A stretch of 41,694 nt of DNA from CAYMTN01 sp964393335 (GTDB taxonomy: Bacteria; Chloroflexota; Anaerolineae; Aggregatilineales; Aggregatilineaceae), in the NCBI GenBank assembly GCA_964393335.1, contig CAYMTN010000017.1, positions 1-41,694 on the forward strand, given 5' to 3'. Numbering within the stretch: the stretch's first letter is position 1; every line of letters starts with the position of its first letter. The position numbers and the translations under genes were made by a program. Below are positions 41,235-41,694 of the stretch, piece after piece. A model generated the notes under the pieces. The model worked only from the letters and a program-made list of their open reading frames with translations. It did no database searches and was not told where the DNA came from.

Positions 41235-41694
41235 TTAGTCCTCGGCGAAAGCGGCGTCAAAGGCCACGTCGGACGGTGTGAAATCCATCCTTCGCACGAA
41301 TTCGCACGCTTCGCGTGCGCCGTGTTCGCGATCCATACCGCTGTCTTCCCATTCGACCGAGAGCGGCCCCTGGTAGCCCACGCGGTTCAAGGCGCGGATA
41401 ATGCCCTCGAGGTCTACGTCACCGTGACCGGGGGAGACAAAATCCCAGCCGCGCCGGTGGTCGCCAAAGGGCAGATGCGAGGCCAGAATGCTGCTGCGCC
41501 CGGTCAGCTTGACCTTGGAGTCTTTCACATGGACGTGTACGATCCGATCCGGGAAGGCATTGATAAACTCCACCGGGTCGAACATCTGGTGGATGAAGTG
41601 GCTGGGGTCGAAGTTGAAGCCGAACGCCTTGTGACCGTTGAGCGCATCCAGCGCGCGCTGCGCGGTATAGATATCGTAGGCGATTTCCGCCGGG
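41235..41694 (-). CDS. Sugar phosphate isomerase/epimerase-like TIM barrel (N-terminus beyond window)
   Basis: The C-terminal 152 residues of a xylose-isomerase-like TIM-barrel protein (IolE/IolI/AP-endonuclease-2 superfamily). Metal-site motifs are visible: FGFNFDPSHFIHQM (Asp, His), IVHVHVKDSK (His), FVSPGHGDVD (the conserved G-H-G-D/E) and GPLSVEWEDSG (Glu). The gene enters from the right edge and ends with TAA at 41235-41237, just before the oxidoreductase. Isomerase and Gfo/Idh genes are often paired in polyol or keto-sugar breakdown operons. Function of this member is not determined. Confidence 0.88.
   Translation of the reverse strand, partial: PAEIAYDIYTAQRALDALNGHKAFGFNFDPSHFIHQMFDPVEFINAFPDRIVHVHVKDSKVKLTGRSSILASHLPFGDHRRGWDFVSPGHGDVDLEGIIRALNRVGYQGPLSVEWEDSGMDREHGAREACEFVRRMDFTPSDVAFDAAFAED

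Overview
The window is about 41.7 kb of moderately GC-rich bacterial DNA that looks chromosomal. I see no rRNA, tRNA, CRISPR array, transposase, integrase or plasmid replication gene. An ABC sugar importer without its own ATPase, GH130 and modular secreted glycosidases, LacI-type regulators and sugar dehydrogenase/isomerase genes would suit a carbohydrate-degrading member of the Chloroflexota. No taxonomic marker gene is present, so that assignment is an inference.

Region 1 (1-11764) is a mannan or mannoside utilisation locus. On the minus strand lie a sugar-binding protein, two permeases, a GH42/GH164-like glycosidase, a GH130 phosphorylase and a secreted multidomain GH5-like mannanase that runs off the left edge. 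A LacI regulator sits directly upstream, and a perfect 20-bp palindrome lies in the promoter region of the importer operon. A second LacI regulator faces the other way.

Region 2 (about 11.8-35.9 kb) is the most unusual part. It is a 24-kb two-arm cluster encoding a contractile phage-tail-like injection machine. The leftward arm encodes a probable tail completion protein, sheath, tube, probable tail chaperone, a disordered-linker protein, hub (gpD-like), spike (gpV-like), PAAR-like tip, gp25, gpJ, a gpI-like protein with a large beta-propeller insertion, two related coiled-coil fibre-like proteins and a beta-rich adhesin-like protein. The rightward arm starts from a shared AT-rich divergent promoter region. 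It encodes a probable baseplate adaptor, a tape-measure-like protein of about 1100 residues, and a 933-residue metallophosphoesterase with a transmembrane block inserted in its catalytic domain. Metabolic genes flank both ends, so the cluster appears complete here. It has no capsid, terminase, portal, integrase, lysis genes or AAA+ ATPase. That argues against a prophage and makes it atypical both for extracellular contractile injection systems (eCIS) and for R-type tailocins.

Region 3 (35.9-41.7 kb) is metabolic and housekeeping. It holds an altronate/galactarate dehydratase (UxaA/GarD family) containing a 10-N assembly gap that is probably an artefact, a cold-shock-domain/DEAD-box helicase fusion preceded by a nested potential RNA structure, a strong bidirectional terminator, and on the minus strand a Gfo/Idh/MocA oxidoreductase preceded by a partial sugar isomerase/epimerase-like gene.
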